DNA of 64,000 nt from Psychrobacter sp. LV10R520-6 (GCF_900182925.1 NZ_LT900024.1:2604001-2668000); one strand, 5' to 3'. Positions 45,448-55,097 are shown, numbered from the stretch's first letter. A program made the numbers and translations. Notes: generated by a model from the letters alone, not told the origin.

Positions 45448-46779
45448 ATGAAATTCTCAAAATTTGGCCAAAAATTTACTCAGCCGACTGGCATTTCTCA
45501 GCTTATGGATGATTTAGGCGATGCGCTAAAAAGCGATCAGTCGGTCAATATGCTGGGCGGTGGCAATCCTGCCCGTATTGATGCGGTCAATAAATTATTT
45601 CTACAGACCTATCAAGCGCTTGGTAATGACGGCATCGTAGATGAATCAAGCTCTGATAGCGCAAACAGTACCGCTATCAATAGCATGAGTAACTACTCTA
45701 ATCCGCAAGGCGATGCTGATTTTATCGATGCGTTAGTTGGCTTCTTCAATCGTCATTATGATTGGAATCTGACGGCAGAAAATATCGCTCTGACCAATGG
45801 CTCACAGAATGCTTTTTTCTATCTGTTTAATCTATTTGGCGGCGCTTTTATAGATGAGCAAAACCAATCAGTAGATAAATCAATCCTACTGCCGTTAGCG
45901 CCTGAATATATTGGCTATAGTGATGTGCATGTCGATGGTCAACATTTTGCTGCGGTATTACCGCATATTGATGAAGTTTCTCATGATGGCGAGGAAGGAT
46001 TCTTTAAATATCGAGTCGACTTTGAAGCGCTTGAGCAATTGCCCGCGCTCGTTGAAGGTCGTATCGGAGCGATTTGCTGCTCACGTCCGACCAATCCAAC
46101 CGGCAACGTGCTGACCGATGAGGAAATGGCGCATTTAGCCGAGATTGCCAAACGTTACGACATACCCCTTATCATCGATAATGCCTACGGTATGCCCTTC
46201 CCTAACATCATCTATTCTGATGCGCACCTTAATTGGGATAACAATACGATTCTTTGCTTTAGCCTGTCTAAAATTGGCCTGCCCGGTATGCGTACGGGTA
46301 TTGTCGTTGCAGACGCTAAAGTTATCGAAGCGGTCAGCGCGATGAATGCGGTGGTTAATCTAGCACCGACGCGCTTTGGCGCTGCGATTGCCACGCCATT
46401 AGTAGAAAACGATCGCATCAAGCAGTTGTCTGACGATGTCATCAAACCGTTTTATCAGCAACAAGCCACGCTAGCTGTGAAACTTTTGAAAGAGGCCTTG
46501 GGTGATTATCCATTGATGATTCACAAGCCTGAAGGGGCGATATTCTTATGGCTATGGTTTAAAGACTTGCCTATCACTACCACTAAGCTGTATGAGATTC
46601 TAAAGGAAAAAGGCACGTTGATTGTCCCTAGCGAATACTTCTTCCCCGGTGTCGATGTTGATAACTATAAACATGCGCATGAGTGTATTCGGATGAGCAT
46701 CGCTGCTGATGAACAAACACTGATTGATGGTATTAAGGTCATTGGAGAAGTAGTTCGGGAGTTGTATCATGAGAGATAG
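45448..46779 (+). CDS. avtA: Valine-pyruvate aminotransferase
   Basis: A 443-residue PLP-dependent fold-type I aminotransferase. The N-terminal FTQPTGISQLMDDLGDAL and NMLGGGNPA are specific to AvtA. The PLP lysine sits in CFSLSKIGLPGMRTG, the phosphate/ring contacts in RPTNPTGNVL and IIDNAYGMPFP. AvtA interconverts valine or alanine with 2-ketoisovalerate or pyruvate, so it links to the branched-chain pathway that also uses ilvD at 53.4 kb. It stands alone between accessory genes and has no obvious operon partner. The function call is strong. Confidence 0.94.
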   Translation: MKFSKFGQKFTQPTGISQLMDDLGDALKSDQSVNMLGGGNPARIDAVNKLFLQTYQALGNDGIVDESSSDSANSTAINSMSNYSNPQGDADFIDALVGFFNRHYDWNLTAENIALTNGSQNAFFYLFNLFGGAFIDEQNQSVDKSILLPLAPEYIGYSDVHVDGQHFAAVLPHIDEVSHDGEEGFFKYRVDFEALEQLPALVEGRIGAICCSRPTNPTGNVLTDEEMAHLAEIAKRYDIPLIIDNAYGMPFPNIIYSDAHLNWDNNTILCFSLSKIGLPGMRTGIVVADAKVIEAVSAMNAVVNLAPTRFGAAIATPLVENDRIKQLSDDVIKPFYQQQATLAVKLLKEALGDYPLMIHKPEGAIFLWLWFKDLPITTTKLYEILKEKGTLIVPSEYFFPGVDVDNYKHAHECIRMSIAADEQTLIDGIKVIGEVVRELYHER

Positions 46780-46884
46780 GTTTTACTGTTTTTAGAATAT
46801 ACGTAAGGTAGAATAAGATCAAAGAGAAGAAGCTTTAGCTTTCTTGCTCACTGAATAGTACGCTTTACCAAAACCAGGAAATCT

Positions 46885-48282
46885 ATGATGAATTATGACA
46901 TACATATTGAAAACTTAGGTGCTATCGAAGAAGCTGATATTACTATTACGCCTTTGACTATTCTTGCTGGTGAGAATGGTACAGGTAAAAGCTTTGTGAC
47001 TAAGTTTTTTTATTCAGTGTTCAATTCACTCGTCAGAAATGTTTATATTATGGGAGTTAGTAGTATTGGTGTCAAAATTCACAATACTATTAATAGTTTG
47101 CTTCAAAAGGAAAGATTCCTTGATGATGAAGAGTTATTTCTTGAAGTCTTTAAAGAATCTATTACTGAAACTTTTCCTCTTAGTAGCCAAGCGAGTTTTG
47201 GAATTAGCTCTTATGCCCCAGACGAGCTTATCAAACAAATATCTGATCACTTAGACTACTTCAAAAAAAATATTCTAACAAAGCTAAAAGAAAATGACGA
47301 GTCCAATACAGATCATGATGGACAACACTTTCTTTTCAATTTTTATAGTTTCTATGAAAGTATTATTACAGAAACAGAACTTCTCCTTTATTACTTAGAG
47401 AATCCTAAAGAAAGCTATACTAAACTTCTCAAAGATGAAGTAATAAACCAACTAAAAGAGAACTTTCAAATTTCTGAGCTAAAAAACCTCATTAAATTTA
47501 ACTCTAATTTTTGTTTATTTAGTATTAAAAATACTTTGTCTGTAAAGATATTAAAAGACAACAAAATTGAAATAAACTTATTGTCTTTTCCATCATTCGC
47601 TAATCTCATATTCTTTGAGTCTCCAGTATATTGGAAGCTATTATCTGTCATTCCTGATGAAAAATTTGGATTAGACTTCAAAATGTATAGAGGAGTATCT
47701 AGTGAAACTCTTACAGGTGTGCCTAGGCATTTCCTAGATTTAAAGGATTTGTTGTTTACTAACTTTAAAGATGGTGAACGCCCTGACTTTATAATCAAAT
47801 GTGCTGATGATCTAGAAAAACAGTTGCAAGGTAAATTTAAAGCAGCTAATAGCGACTTAATATTTGAGAACAATAAAGGTCAAAGTATTTCAAAAAGCTT
47901 GGTTTCTTTTGGTATGACTAACCTTGGCATTTTCCAAGCGGTATTAAGTAAGAATATTATCAATAAAGGTTCTTTTGTATTCATTGATGAGCCAGAGTCT
48001 AATTTACACCCCGAATGGCAAGCTATTTTAGCTAATGTGTTAGTAGAACTCGCTAAAAATGGTGTTTACATTATCGTTACTACTCATAGTAGTGACATGC
48101 TAAAAGCTTTCGAGATTAGTACCCAAGAGCAAAAAGTTAGTGAGGAATTATCTACTTATTATTTTCAACCCGATGGTAAATTGCTAGAGATGGACGATAA
48201 AATTCTATCCCCTATTGAGCAAGCGCGAAAGAAGCTTTTAGAAACTTATGAAAACTTAATGATTCGAGGCTATCTACTGTGA
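46885..48282 (+). CDS. AAA family ATPase (OLD/RecF-like), putative defence component
   Basis: A 465-residue SMC/RecF/OLD-type ATPase. The N-terminal YDIHIENLGAIEEADITI and Walker A GENGTGKS (residues 29-36) are followed by a long lysine/leucine-rich central region, then the signature-like region SLVSFGMTNLG, Walker B SFVFIDEPESNLHPEWQ (about residue 366) and the H-loop TTHSSDML (about 400). The architecture is that of ATPases that partner with nucleases in anti-phage systems. The stop overlaps the GTG start of the next gene by four bases. Codon use is AT-rich compared with the flanking avtA gene. The specific family name is not recognised. Confidence 0.85.
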   Translation: MMNYDIHIENLGAIEEADITITPLTILAGENGTGKSFVTKFFYSVFNSLVRNVYIMGVSSIGVKIHNTINSLLQKERFLDDEELFLEVFKESITETFPLSSQASFGISSYAPDELIKQISDHLDYFKKNILTKLKENDESNTDHDGQHFLFNFYSFYESIITETELLLYYLENPKESYTKLLKDEVINQLKENFQISELKNLIKFNSNFCLFSIKNTLSVKILKDNKIEINLLSFPSFANLIFFESPVYWKLLSVIPDEKFGLDFKMYRGVSSETLTGVPRHFLDLKDLLFTNFKDGERPDFIIKCADDLEKQLQGKFKAANSDLIFENNKGQSISKSLVSFGMTNLGIFQAVLSKNIINKGSFVFIDEPESNLHPEWQAILANVLVELAKNGVYIIVTTHSSDMLKAFEISTQEQKVSEELSTYYFQPDGKLLEMDDKILSPIEQARKKLLETYENLMIRGYLL

Positions 48283-48854
48283 GTGAGGGCATAGATTTAG
48301 AGCCATTTAAACAGCTCATGCAACATAGTGATGGCGAATGTTGTAAGTTTTTCGGTTATAAGATAGATGAAGGTAACGGTTTAAGAGCACACCTTAGTTT
48401 CAATGAAGGTCAGATGAGCCAAGCAGACTACTTCTTGATTGATAAAGACTCTAATAAAGTACAGATTATAGAGTTGACTGATTTAACTGAAGATATTAGA
48501 GATTGTATTATCGCTGAATCAATACTCTCAGAAGACAATGCAAGCTTTGCAAAAATATTAGAAACAAGTCCAAAAAAAGCTAGAAAAATTATACAGCGTA
48601 GGATATGGGCAGAAGTGATTGCCGAGTTTAAAAACAAATGGATGGGTTCAATTGCTATTTTAGAACGATATTGTCGGAAAGATAATTATACTAACGACTT
48701 AAATTATCAAATGCTAATTATTCTAAAGTCCAATACTGACCCTAAAGAAATAGAGGTATTACGAAATAAATTAATAGGCATGATTGGTAGAGTGCCTATT
48801 TGTAATACTGATAACGTCGAGCTTTTGCTTCTTACTAAGTTATCTAAAAAATAG
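48279..48854 (+). CDS. Unknown 191-residue protein coupled to the AAA ATPase (possible nuclease fold)
   Basis: Starts at GTG 48279 inside the ATPase stop codon. I do not recognise a named family. Residues 49-69 (ADYFLIDKDS then VQIIELTDLT) give D50 and E65 in two predicted beta strands, the spacing and setting of a PD-(D/E)xK nuclease core, but the expected Lys is Thr (T67). The same D-x14-E spacing appears in the PstI-like enzyme at 58.7 kb. A helical segment with ILETSPKKARKIIQRRIWAEVI follows. No signal peptide or membrane segment is present. The tight coupling argues that it acts with the ATPase; effector or nuclease function is inference. Confidence 0.7.
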   Translation: MSEGIDLEPFKQLMQHSDGECCKFFGYKIDEGNGLRAHLSFNEGQMSQADYFLIDKDSNKVQIIELTDLTEDIRDCIIAESILSEDNASFAKILETSPKKARKIIQRRIWAEVIAEFKNKWMGSIAILERYCRKDNYTNDLNYQMLIILKSNTDPKEIEVLRNKLIGMIGRVPICNTDNVELLLLTKLSKK

Positions 48855-48926
48855 TGAAAAAATCAGGTCCAGTATTTATTGACTCCCTCTGATGCTTAAA
48901 CTCATCTCAAAACAGACTAAACCAGT

Positions 48927-49316
48927 CTAGGGTCGTTGTTTCAGTAATCTGGTTGGTTTAATAACTGATTGAAAAATCTTTGTCCACATTGTGAGCGCAT
49001 AGAGCACGTAAGAGAGCAGACAAGTATTGATAAGATCATGGATGCTGGCCTTTAGCTCTACGCTTCGTATCCCAGAGATACCTAACTCTGCAATAGTATG
49101 GCGGTTATCCAAATACTCGCCTAATAAGGCGATACAGGTCACCATGATTAAAGCGATAAATGACCTGATACTATACTTTCTGAAAATTGGACGAAGTAGG
49201 ATTAAACTCAATAGATAAACGCTGATGCCCACATACATATGTAGGGCATCTTTTTCTAGTCCTGTGGCATTCATGATGCCTATCTTAAAGATATAAAAAT
49301 CCACTGTGTTTTCCAC
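48927..49316 (-). CDS. Small membrane protein with about four helices, function unknown
   Basis: From GTG 49316 the product is 129 residues (VENTVDFYIFKIGIMNATG, then LEKDALHMYVGISVYLLSLI) with hydrophobic helices around residues 25-40, 50-68 and 95-115. I recognise it as a small conserved-type membrane protein (DALHMYVG motif, two histidine-containing loops HMY and RHTIAEL), but cannot name it. ATG 49274 is an alternative start. The frame stays open to 49403, but that extension would run through the hisBH terminator and a 7-bp tandem repeat, so I reject it. No good ribosome binding site is visible. Confidence 0.6.
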   Translation of the reverse strand: MENTVDFYIFKIGIMNATGLEKDALHMYVGISVYLLSLILLRPIFRKYSIRSFIALIMVTCIALLGEYLDNRHTIAELGISGIRSVELKASIHDLINTCLLSYVLYALTMWTKIFQSVIKPTRLLKQRP

Positions 49317-49322
49317 ATATAA

Positions 49323-49350
49323 GGGAATAGGGAATAGGGAATAGGGAATA
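49323..49350. repeat. Four perfect copies of the heptamer GGGAATA
   Basis: GGGAATA repeats four times without change on the plus strand (TATTCCC on the minus strand), 6 bases before the preferred start of the small membrane protein and just after the hisBH terminator. Seven-base units are not a multiple of three, so unit gain or loss would shift any frame running through it. Confidence 0.9.
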
Positions 49351-49358
49351 ACTAAGAA

Positions 49359-49390
49359 TAAAAAAGAGTTTGCGACAATGCAAACTCTCT
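49359..49390 (-). terminator. Rho-independent terminator of hisB-hisH
   Basis: On the minus strand AGAGTTTGC, loop ATTGTC, GCAAACTCT forms a 9-bp perfect stem followed by TTTTTT. It lies about 100 bases after hisH. Confidence 0.85.
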
Positions 49391-49488
49391 TGCGCGAGGG
49401 CAAAGCAGTGCTTTACTCCTTCCTCGCTCAGGTTACGCATTTGCTAACCCACCCTAATCCTGAAACCAAATGTTTATTCCCCGTTTAT

Positions 49489-50133
49489 CTAAAGATCCCA
49501 ATCTACGAAGTTCTTTAATAATTGCAGCCCTGCGGTATGGCTTTTTTCGGGATGGAACTGGGTGGCAAATAAGTTATCTTGCAAAATACTAGCACAAAAC
49601 GGCTGCCCATAATCACAAATAGCGGCTACTTGTGAGCTGTCTGCTGGCTCGCAATAATAGCTGTGCACAAAGTAAAAATGCGAGTTGTCTTCAATGCCAT
49701 GCCACAGTGGATGATCAAAATCCATACCATTAATGGTATTCCAGCCCATATGCGGTATTTTAATATGTGCACCTTGTTCATCTTTCCATGCTGGATTGAA
49801 AGCAGGCACGTCTCCGTCCAGAATACCAAGACAAGGGGTACCTCCATTTTCGGCAGACTGCTCAAATAACGCCTGCATACCCACACAGATGGCCATCACT
49901 GGCTTGTTAAACACCGCATGACGTATTACCTCATCAATACCAGCGTCATGCATGCCAGCGATACAATCACGCATGGCACCGACACCGGGAAACACTATTT
50001 TATCTGCGGCAGCAACGACTTTGGGGTCATTGGTAATGGAAACTTCCGCACCAACTGCTGATAGTGCTTTACTAGCAGAGTGCAAATTTCCCATACCATA
50101 ATCTAGTAACGCAATTTTGGTTACTTTGCTCAT
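49489..50133 (-). CDS. hisH: Imidazole glycerol phosphate synthase, glutaminase subunit
   Basis: HisH supplies ammonia from glutamine to HisF. The 214-residue class I glutamine amidotransferase starts [18 protein letters not shown], has the nucleophile C82 in [12 protein letters not shown], the oxyanion region FPGVGAM, and the His-Glu pair in [10 protein letters not shown] near residue 197. Its ATG at 50133 follows the hisB stop directly, with AAGAGG as ribosome binding site inside hisB, so the two are coupled. hisF is not in this window. Confidence 0.97.
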   Translation of the reverse strand: MSKVTKIALLDYGMGNLHSASKALSAVGAEVSITNDPKVVAAADKIVFPGVGAMRDCIAGMHDAGIDEVIRHAVFNKPVMAICVGMQALFEQSAENGGTPCLGILDGDVPAFNPAWKDEQGAHIKIPHMGWNTINGMDFDHPLWHGIEDNSHFYFVHSYYCEPADSSQVAAICDYGQPFCASILQDNLFATQFHPEKSHTAGLQLLKNFVDWDL

Positions 50134-50805
50134 CTAGAATGCCTCTTTAGTCGATGGCAAGGTATTTAACGCCCGCTCATCATACTCGCATGCCATACGT
50201 AGCGCCCGTGCAAAGGCTTTAAAGGTACTCTCGATTTGGTGATGGCTATTTTTACCTTTTAGGTTGTCCAAATGCACCGTCATCCAGCTATGGTTCACAA
50301 AACCATAGAAAAATTCGCTGAATAAATCCACATCAAACCTGCCCACATGCGAGCGGGTAAATGGAACGTCCATATGTAGGCCAGGACGACCGGAAAGATC
50401 GACGACCGCACGGCTTAAGGCTTCGTCTAATGGCGCATAAAAGTGTCCATAACGACGAATACCTTTTTTGTCGCCTAGCGCTTTAGCAAAGGCTTGGCCA
50501 AGAGTAATACCCGTATCTTCAACACTATGGTGATCGTCAAGGAAAGTATCGCCGGTGCACTTAATCTCCAAATCAAAAAGACCATGGCGCTTAATTTGAT
50601 CGATCATATGGTCTAAGAACGGCACACCGGTATCTACAGTACCTTGACCCGTACCATCAAGATTGACCGTGCAGGTTACTTGGGTCTCGGCAGTGATGCG
50701 CTCAACGGTTGCAGTACGTGCGGCACGACCATGTAGGTTGTGGCCTGATGACGAAGCGGTACTTTGATCTTGATCTTGAGCTTGTGAAGTAGAATTGGCT
50801 GTCAT
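50134..50805 (-). CDS. hisB: Imidazoleglycerol-phosphate dehydratase (monofunctional)
   Basis: HisB dehydrates imidazoleglycerol phosphate to imidazoleacetol phosphate. The 223-residue protein is the monofunctional type, without the N-terminal phosphatase of E. coli HisB. Family blocks: [45 protein letters not shown] with the metal-binding HH-x2-E, a [12 protein letters not shown] block, and [12 protein letters not shown] with the second HH-x-x-E. About 25 polar residues precede the conserved part, so a later start cannot be excluded, but AGAGGA lies properly before ATG 50805. Confidence 0.96.
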   Translation of the reverse strand: MTANSTSQAQDQDQSTASSSGHNLHGRAARTATVERITAETQVTCTVNLDGTGQGTVDTGVPFLDHMIDQIKRHGLFDLEIKCTGDTFLDDHHSVEDTGITLGQAFAKALGDKKGIRRYGHFYAPLDEALSRAVVDLSGRPGLHMDVPFTRSHVGRFDVDLFSEFFYGFVNHSWMTVHLDNLKGKNSHHQIESTFKAFARALRMACEYDERALNTLPSTKEAF

Positions 50806-51132
50806 GGCTATCCTCTGTTAAGTATAAAAACATTCAATAGAGATGGGGCTAAGAGTAAGCCCTTAATATAAAAATAATAAATAGTAATTAGTGAAAACGG
50901 GTTAAAATCGTTCTATCCTATCTAAGAATATCGGAATTGAGATTAAGATAGGCTGGTCATTATCTATCTTCATCATAGCAAACCCTAGGATTTACTGCCA
51001 CGACCAAGCAGTAAACTGCACGCAAATTTGCACCATTCTGCTAAAATAATGTATTGAGTATTATTAATCATTACCTCACACTTATTATCTTTCGTTATGC
51101 CGTACCAAATGACCAGAGAATAGGAACCGACT
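50806..51132. other. Gene-free divergent region between hisB and the PanZ-like gene
   Basis: No gene. A perfect 8-bp inverted repeat TTTACTGC/GCAGTAAA with a 9-base loop lies at 50991-51015; it has no T run. Promoters for both flanking genes should be here, but none matches consensus well. Confidence 0.4.
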
Positions 51133-51555
51133 ATGCCTTTAGAAGCGATCGCGATCAACGACTTAGATGCGCCACTCATCAAAAAACCTGCCCGCGAACA
51201 TGAATTATCAGAGCGCTTGCACGCACTATATGATGCCGATGATAGCCAACCTGATGGCGCAGAAGTGTTGAGCATCATTGAACAAGGTTTTAAACGGGGA
51301 CAATACTTGTATGTCGGTATGTTCAATGACAAACCTATCGCAGCCGTATGCTGTTTTGATGATGGGCAAACGGATGCCAAGCGCTTGCAATACTTAACAG
51401 TACATCCAGAAAACCGCAATCGCGCGATTGATGCGAAGTTTATCAAGCTGGTTTATGATGCTGAAATCAAAAAAGGGGTACGTGAGTTCGTGCCTGTTGA
51501 TCCTGATATTCATCATATTATGACTGAATACGAGCTATTGCGGGTTAAAGACTAA
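51133..51555 (+). CDS. GNAT-like protein, probably PanZ/PanM family acetyl-CoA sensor
   Basis: A 140-residue protein with a compact GNAT-like core: GQYLYVGMFNDKPIAAVCCFDD (beta strands 2-3) and AKRLQYLTVHPENRNRAIDAKFIKLVYD (strand 4 and the acetyl-CoA binding turn, with the usual Q/R-x-x-G-x-G replaced by ENRNRA). The arrangement and length resemble the PanZ family, which senses acetyl-CoA and promotes PanD maturation in enterobacteria. The degenerate CoA loop makes enzyme activity doubtful. The ATG at 51133 follows ATAGGAACC. It is divergent from hisB and precedes tRNA-Phe. The family assignment is moderate. Confidence 0.5.
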   Translation: MPLEAIAINDLDAPLIKKPAREHELSERLHALYDADDSQPDGAEVLSIIEQGFKRGQYLYVGMFNDKPIAAVCCFDDGQTDAKRLQYLTVHPENRNRAIDAKFIKLVYDAEIKKGVREFVPVDPDIHHIMTEYELLRVKD

Positions 51556-51649
51556 TAGCGCTTGTTTTAAATAACAGATAAGACTGTTTTAAACTATAAT
51601 TCTATGACAGGCTATTTCTTGTCTTTTATACAAATAAAGCAAAAATAAC

Positions 51650-51678
51650 TTGACAGTAGCGCCTATATTTAGTTTAAT
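51650..51678 (+). promoter_or_regulatory. Promoter of tRNA-Phe
   Basis: TTGACA (51650-51655), a 17-bp spacer and TTTAAT (51673-51678), ending 18 bases before the mature tRNA. Confidence 0.75.
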
Positions 51679-51696
51679 AGCGTCCTCAACGAAGAC

Positions 51697-51772
51697 GGCT
51701 CGATAGCTCAGTCGGTAGAGCAACGGATTGAAAATCCGTGTGTCGGCAGTTCGAACCTGCCTCGAGCCACCA
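51697..51772 (+). tRNA. tRNA-Phe (anticodon GAA)
   Basis: 76 nt: acceptor GGCTCGA pairs with TCGAGCC, D-arm GCTCAGTCGGTAGAGC, anticodon loop TTGAAAA with GAA, T-arm GCAGTTCGAACCTGC and encoded CCA. Confidence 0.97.
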
Positions 51773-51793
51773 TTTCGTTATTAGAATTCTAAA

Positions 51794-51824
51794 AACCCCG
51801 AACAGTAATGTTTGGGGTTTTTTT
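51794..51824 (+). terminator. Rho-independent terminator after tRNA-Phe
   Basis: CCCCGAACA and TGTTTGGGG pair around GTAA, flanked by AAAAA and followed by TTTTTTT. It may work in both directions. Confidence 0.88.
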
Positions 51825-51971
51825 ATGTCTGTGGATTATGACTTTAACAACTATTAATAGCGCCCTACTCTCACCAATCGATAACACTCTTATGCTGTTT
51901 TTTACGTCGATGTATTGATTATACTCAAAGTAGAGACAATCAGAAGATATAGAATTCATTAGGTAAAAACT

Positions 51972-52472
51972 ATGAGAGAATTTGATTATGATTTAGATTA
52001 TAAAAATTTGGATCTGCGGGCACAGCCCGAATTATATCGTGTTGGTCGCGGTGAGCAGGGTGTATTATTGGTTGAACCGTATAAATCTGAGATATTGCCG
52101 CATTGGCGCTTTGTCACACCTGATATCGCAACCGAAAGCAGCGAGACGATTTATCAAATGTTTTTAGATTATCTGGCTGCTGATGACTTTGTCGGTGCTG
52201 ATATGGCGCGAAAATTTATCCAAATGGGCTATACCCGCGCACGACGCTATGCCAATCATAAAGGTGGTAAGAAATATAAAGGCCCTGTCCCTGACGATAA
52301 AAAAGGCCAAAGCGGTGCTCATGGTCGTGAAGAGCTACCGCGCCAAATTGAGGACCCAATAAAAGCAGAATCGGCGCGAATCTTTAAGGAGACTTGGGAT
52401 AAATGTCGTGAAAACGAAAATTATTTAAAGATGAAAGCTGAGCATCGTAAGCGCTATAAAGAGGTTGAATAG
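51972..52472 (+). CDS. DUF4385 domain-containing protein
   Basis: A 166-residue cytosolic protein starting MREFDYDLDYKNLDLRAQPE, with YRVGRGEQGVLLVEPYKSEI, PHWRFVTPDIA and the middle block DFVGADMARKFIQMGYTRARRYAN, all features of DUF4385. The second half is rich in Lys, Gly and Arg (HKGGKKYKG), which suggests nucleic-acid contact, but no function is known for the family. It lies between tRNA-Phe and gph, preceded by TAGGTAAAAACT, and seems to be transcribed alone. Confidence 0.88.
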   Translation: MREFDYDLDYKNLDLRAQPELYRVGRGEQGVLLVEPYKSEILPHWRFVTPDIATESSETIYQMFLDYLAADDFVGADMARKFIQMGYTRARRYANHKGGKKYKGPVPDDKKGQSGAHGREELPRQIEDPIKAESARIFKETWDKCRENENYLKMKAEHRKRYKEVE

Positions 52473-52549
52473 TGGCGTCAAAATTAAAATTGATAGCTGG
52501 CTGTGTTAAGGTATGAACAACAAAAATTCTAACGATTGGGCAAAAAATA

Positions 52550-53242
52550 ATGAGCGAACGACTTAATAACAAGCACCTTTTAATTTTTGATTTTGATGGT
52601 ACTTTGATCGATAGCGTACCAGATTTGGCTGATGCAACTAACGCGATGCTAACCACGCTTGGCAAAGACACTTACTCTCTCGACATCATACGTAATTGGG
52701 TCGGCAACGGCTCAAGAATGCTGGTCGAGCGGGCATTGGTGGGTAAGGTAGACGTGTTAGAAGGTGAATTAACCCAAGAAGAAGCTGATCATGCCGAACA
52801 AGTGTTTTTTGATGCTTATAAGAATCTTAGTGGTAGCAAAACCGTCGCCTACCCAGATGTGGATAGCGGACTAAAAAAGCTACAAGCGGCCGGCTACACA
52901 TTGGCCTTAGTCACAAATAAACCCATTCGTTTTGTACCGAAAATATTGCAATCTTTTGGCTGGCAAGATTTATTTAGTGAAGTGCTAGGTGGTGACAGCC
53001 TGCCCCTTAAAAAACCAGATCCCGCACCGCTATTGCATGTCTGTGAGGCGTTGAATATTATGCCAAAACAAGCGGTTATGATTGGTGACTCACGAAATGA
53101 CATCTTAGCCGGACAAAACGCCAATATGGATACGCTTGGGCTGTCTTATGGTTATAATTATGGGCAAGATATCCGTGAGCTCAACCCTACTGAAGCGTTT
53201 GATAATTTTGCGGCATTGGTTGAATACCTTTTAAAAGATTAA
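52550..53242 (+). CDS. gph: Phosphoglycolate phosphatase (HAD superfamily)
   Basis: A 230-residue HAD phosphatase. Motif I is LIFDFDGTLIDSVPDL (nucleophile D14, acid D16), motif II ALVTNK, motif III Lys in GGDSLPLKKPDPAPLL and motif IV MIGDSRNDILAGQNA. The helical cap around residues 20-90 with NWVGNGSRMLVERAL is specific to Gph, which removes phosphoglycolate formed during DNA repair. Related HAD phosphatases are hard to tell apart by sequence. It lies 77 bases after DUF4385 and 124 bases before ilvD. Confidence 0.9.
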   Translation: MSERLNNKHLLIFDFDGTLIDSVPDLADATNAMLTTLGKDTYSLDIIRNWVGNGSRMLVERALVGKVDVLEGELTQEEADHAEQVFFDAYKNLSGSKTVAYPDVDSGLKKLQAAGYTLALVTNKPIRFVPKILQSFGWQDLFSEVLGGDSLPLKKPDPAPLLHVCEALNIMPKQAVMIGDSRNDILAGQNANMDTLGLSYGYNYGQDIRELNPTEAFDNFAALVEYLLKD

Positions 53243-53366
53243 AGCGTATTTGGAATAGTTAAAAAAATAAGAAGACAACCTTTTACCTTACACACTTGCA
53301 GACTGTGACTAGCCTTTACTTAAGATTAAACAAGCCAATAAACAGTTACGCTATTGGAGCAAGAAA

Positions 53367-55049
53367 ATGATTAAAAAAGACAATACCAACAGAAAGTACT
53401 CCGCTATTTTGGTCGATGGCATTCAAAAAGCACCAGCGCGTTCTATGCTGCGTGCGGTCGGTTTTACCGATGAAGATTTTAAGCGCCCGCAAGTGGGGAT
53501 TGCCTCTACTTGGAGCCAAGTAACGCCCTGTAATATCCACATTAACGGCTTAGCTGAGGAAGTGGCTAAAGGCGTTTATTTTGCCTATGGCAAACCCATT
53601 ATTTTTAACACCATTACCATCTCTGACGGTATCGCTAATGGCTACCAAGGCATGAAGTATTCATTGGTATCGCGTGAAGTGATTGCAGATTCTATTGAAA
53701 CTGTATCAGGCTGCCAAGGTCACGACGCGCTCATTGCTATTGGTGGCTGCGATAAAAACATGCCGGGTTGCCTTATGGCCATGGCTCGCTTAAACCGTCC
53801 TTCGCTGTTTATTTATGGCGGTACTATTCAACCAGGTAAAAACCATACTGACATCGTTTCTGTATTCGAAGCCGTCGGTGCCAATGCCCGTGGCGATATG
53901 ACCGAAGAAGAAGTATTAGAAATTGAAAGAACGGCCATTCCTGGTCCAGGTTCTTGTGGTGGCATGTATACCGCTAACACCATGGCATCAGCCATTGAAG
54001 CGTTGGGCATGAGCTTACCGGGTAGCTCTGCTCAAGAAGCTATTTCTCCTGAAAAACGTGAAGACTGCCGACAAGCAGGTCAAGCGATCCAGTGGTTAAT
54101 CGACAACGACATTAAGCCTAGCGACATTATGACGCGCAAGGCCTTTGAAAACGCTATTACCATCGTTATTGCTTTAGGTGGCTCTACCAACGCTGTATTG
54201 CACTTACTGGCCATGGCCGATGCGATCGACGTAGAACTAAACATTGATGACTTCACCGAAATAGGTAAACGCGTGCCTGTGGTGGCTGACTTACGCCCAT
54301 CAGGTAAATACTTAATGTCTGAACTTATCAAAATTGGTGGTATTGCGCCATTAATGAAGCGTTTACTGGCACAAGGCTTACTGCACGGCGATTGCTTAAC
54401 CGTTAACGGAAAAACCATTGCTGAAAATTTAGCAGGTGTAGAAGACTACCCAGCAGGCCAAGACATTATCATGCCTTTTGATAAACCCCTTAAAGCCGAC
54501 AGCCACTTGCGTATATTACGTGGCAACATTGCACCAACTGGTTCGGTGGCAAAAATCAGTGGCCAAGAAGGTACTCTGTTTACGGGTAAAGCGCGCGTAT
54601 TTAACTCCGAAGAAGACTCCATGACCGCTATTTTAGATGGCACTGTTGTGGCTGGTGACGTGATTGTTATTCGTTACGAAGGCCCTAAAGGTGGCCCAGG
54701 CATGCGTGAAATGCTGTCACCCACATCTGCTATTATGGGTCGTGGTTTGGGTAATGACGTTGCCTTAATTACCGATGGTCGCTTCTCTGGTGGTAGTCAT
54801 GGCTTTGTCGTAGGGCACATCACGCCTGAAGCCATGGTTGGCGGCCCAATTGCCATTGTTGAAGACGGCGACACTATTACCATTGATGCCGACAACAATG
54901 AAATAAACTTAAGCATCAGCGGAGAAGAAATTCAGCAGCGTTTAAGTGAATGGAAAGCACCAGAGCCAAACGTAAAGCGTGGTGTACTGGCTAAATACGC
55001 TAAAACCGTTGGCAGTGCATCGGAAGGTGCCATTACCGATAAGTTTTAA
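53367..55049 (+). CDS. ilvD: Dihydroxy-acid dehydratase
   Basis: IlvD converts dihydroxy acids to 2-keto acids in valine and isoleucine synthesis and carries an Fe-S cluster. The 560-residue protein has the three cluster cysteines in [15 protein letters not shown] and [14 protein letters not shown], and the substrate region GSTNAVLHL. The length of about 560 is that of the shorter IlvD clade rather than the 610-620 residues of E. coli IlvD. The ATG at 53367 follows TTGGAGCAAGAAA. The AvtA aminotransferase at 45.4 kb acts on the same pathway. A terminator-like hairpin follows. Confidence 0.96.
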   Translation: MIKKDNTNRKYSAILVDGIQKAPARSMLRAVGFTDEDFKRPQVGIASTWSQVTPCNIHINGLAEEVAKGVYFAYGKPIIFNTITISDGIANGYQGMKYSLVSREVIADSIETVSGCQGHDALIAIGGCDKNMPGCLMAMARLNRPSLFIYGGTIQPGKNHTDIVSVFEAVGANARGDMTEEEVLEIERTAIPGPGSCGGMYTANTMASAIEALGMSLPGSSAQEAISPEKREDCRQAGQAIQWLIDNDIKPSDIMTRKAFENAITIVIALGGSTNAVLHLLAMADAIDVELNIDDFTEIGKRVPVVADLRPSGKYLMSELIKIGGIAPLMKRLLAQGLLHGDCLTVNGKTIAENLAGVEDYPAGQDIIMPFDKPLKADSHLRILRGNIAPTGSVAKISGQEGTLFTGKARVFNSEEDSMTAILDGTVVAGDVIVIRYEGPKGGPGMREMLSPTSAIMGRGLGNDVALITDGRFSGGSHGFVVGHITPEAMVGGPIAIVEDGDTITIDADNNEINLSISGEEIQQRLSEWKAPEPNVKRGVLAKYAKTVGSASEGAITDKF

Positions 55050-55062
55050 TCGCTATCGAAAA

Positions 55063-55097
55063 CACCTTAGGCAAAGGAATGCCTGAGGTGATTTTCT
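55063..55097 (+). terminator. Terminator after ilvD
   Basis: CACCTTAGGC and GCCTGAGGTG pair with one T-G pair around AAAGGAAT and are followed by ATTTTCTTCT, a moderately T-rich tail. Confidence 0.7.

Noticed and set aside
49317..49403. N-terminal extension of the small membrane protein to an upstream start
   Set aside because: The extension is encoded by the heptamer repeat and the hisBH terminator hairpin and is not protein-like.
50985..51446. 153-codon minus-strand frame
   Set aside because: Mostly antisense to the PanZ-like gene, with unlikely Cys/Ser-rich composition.
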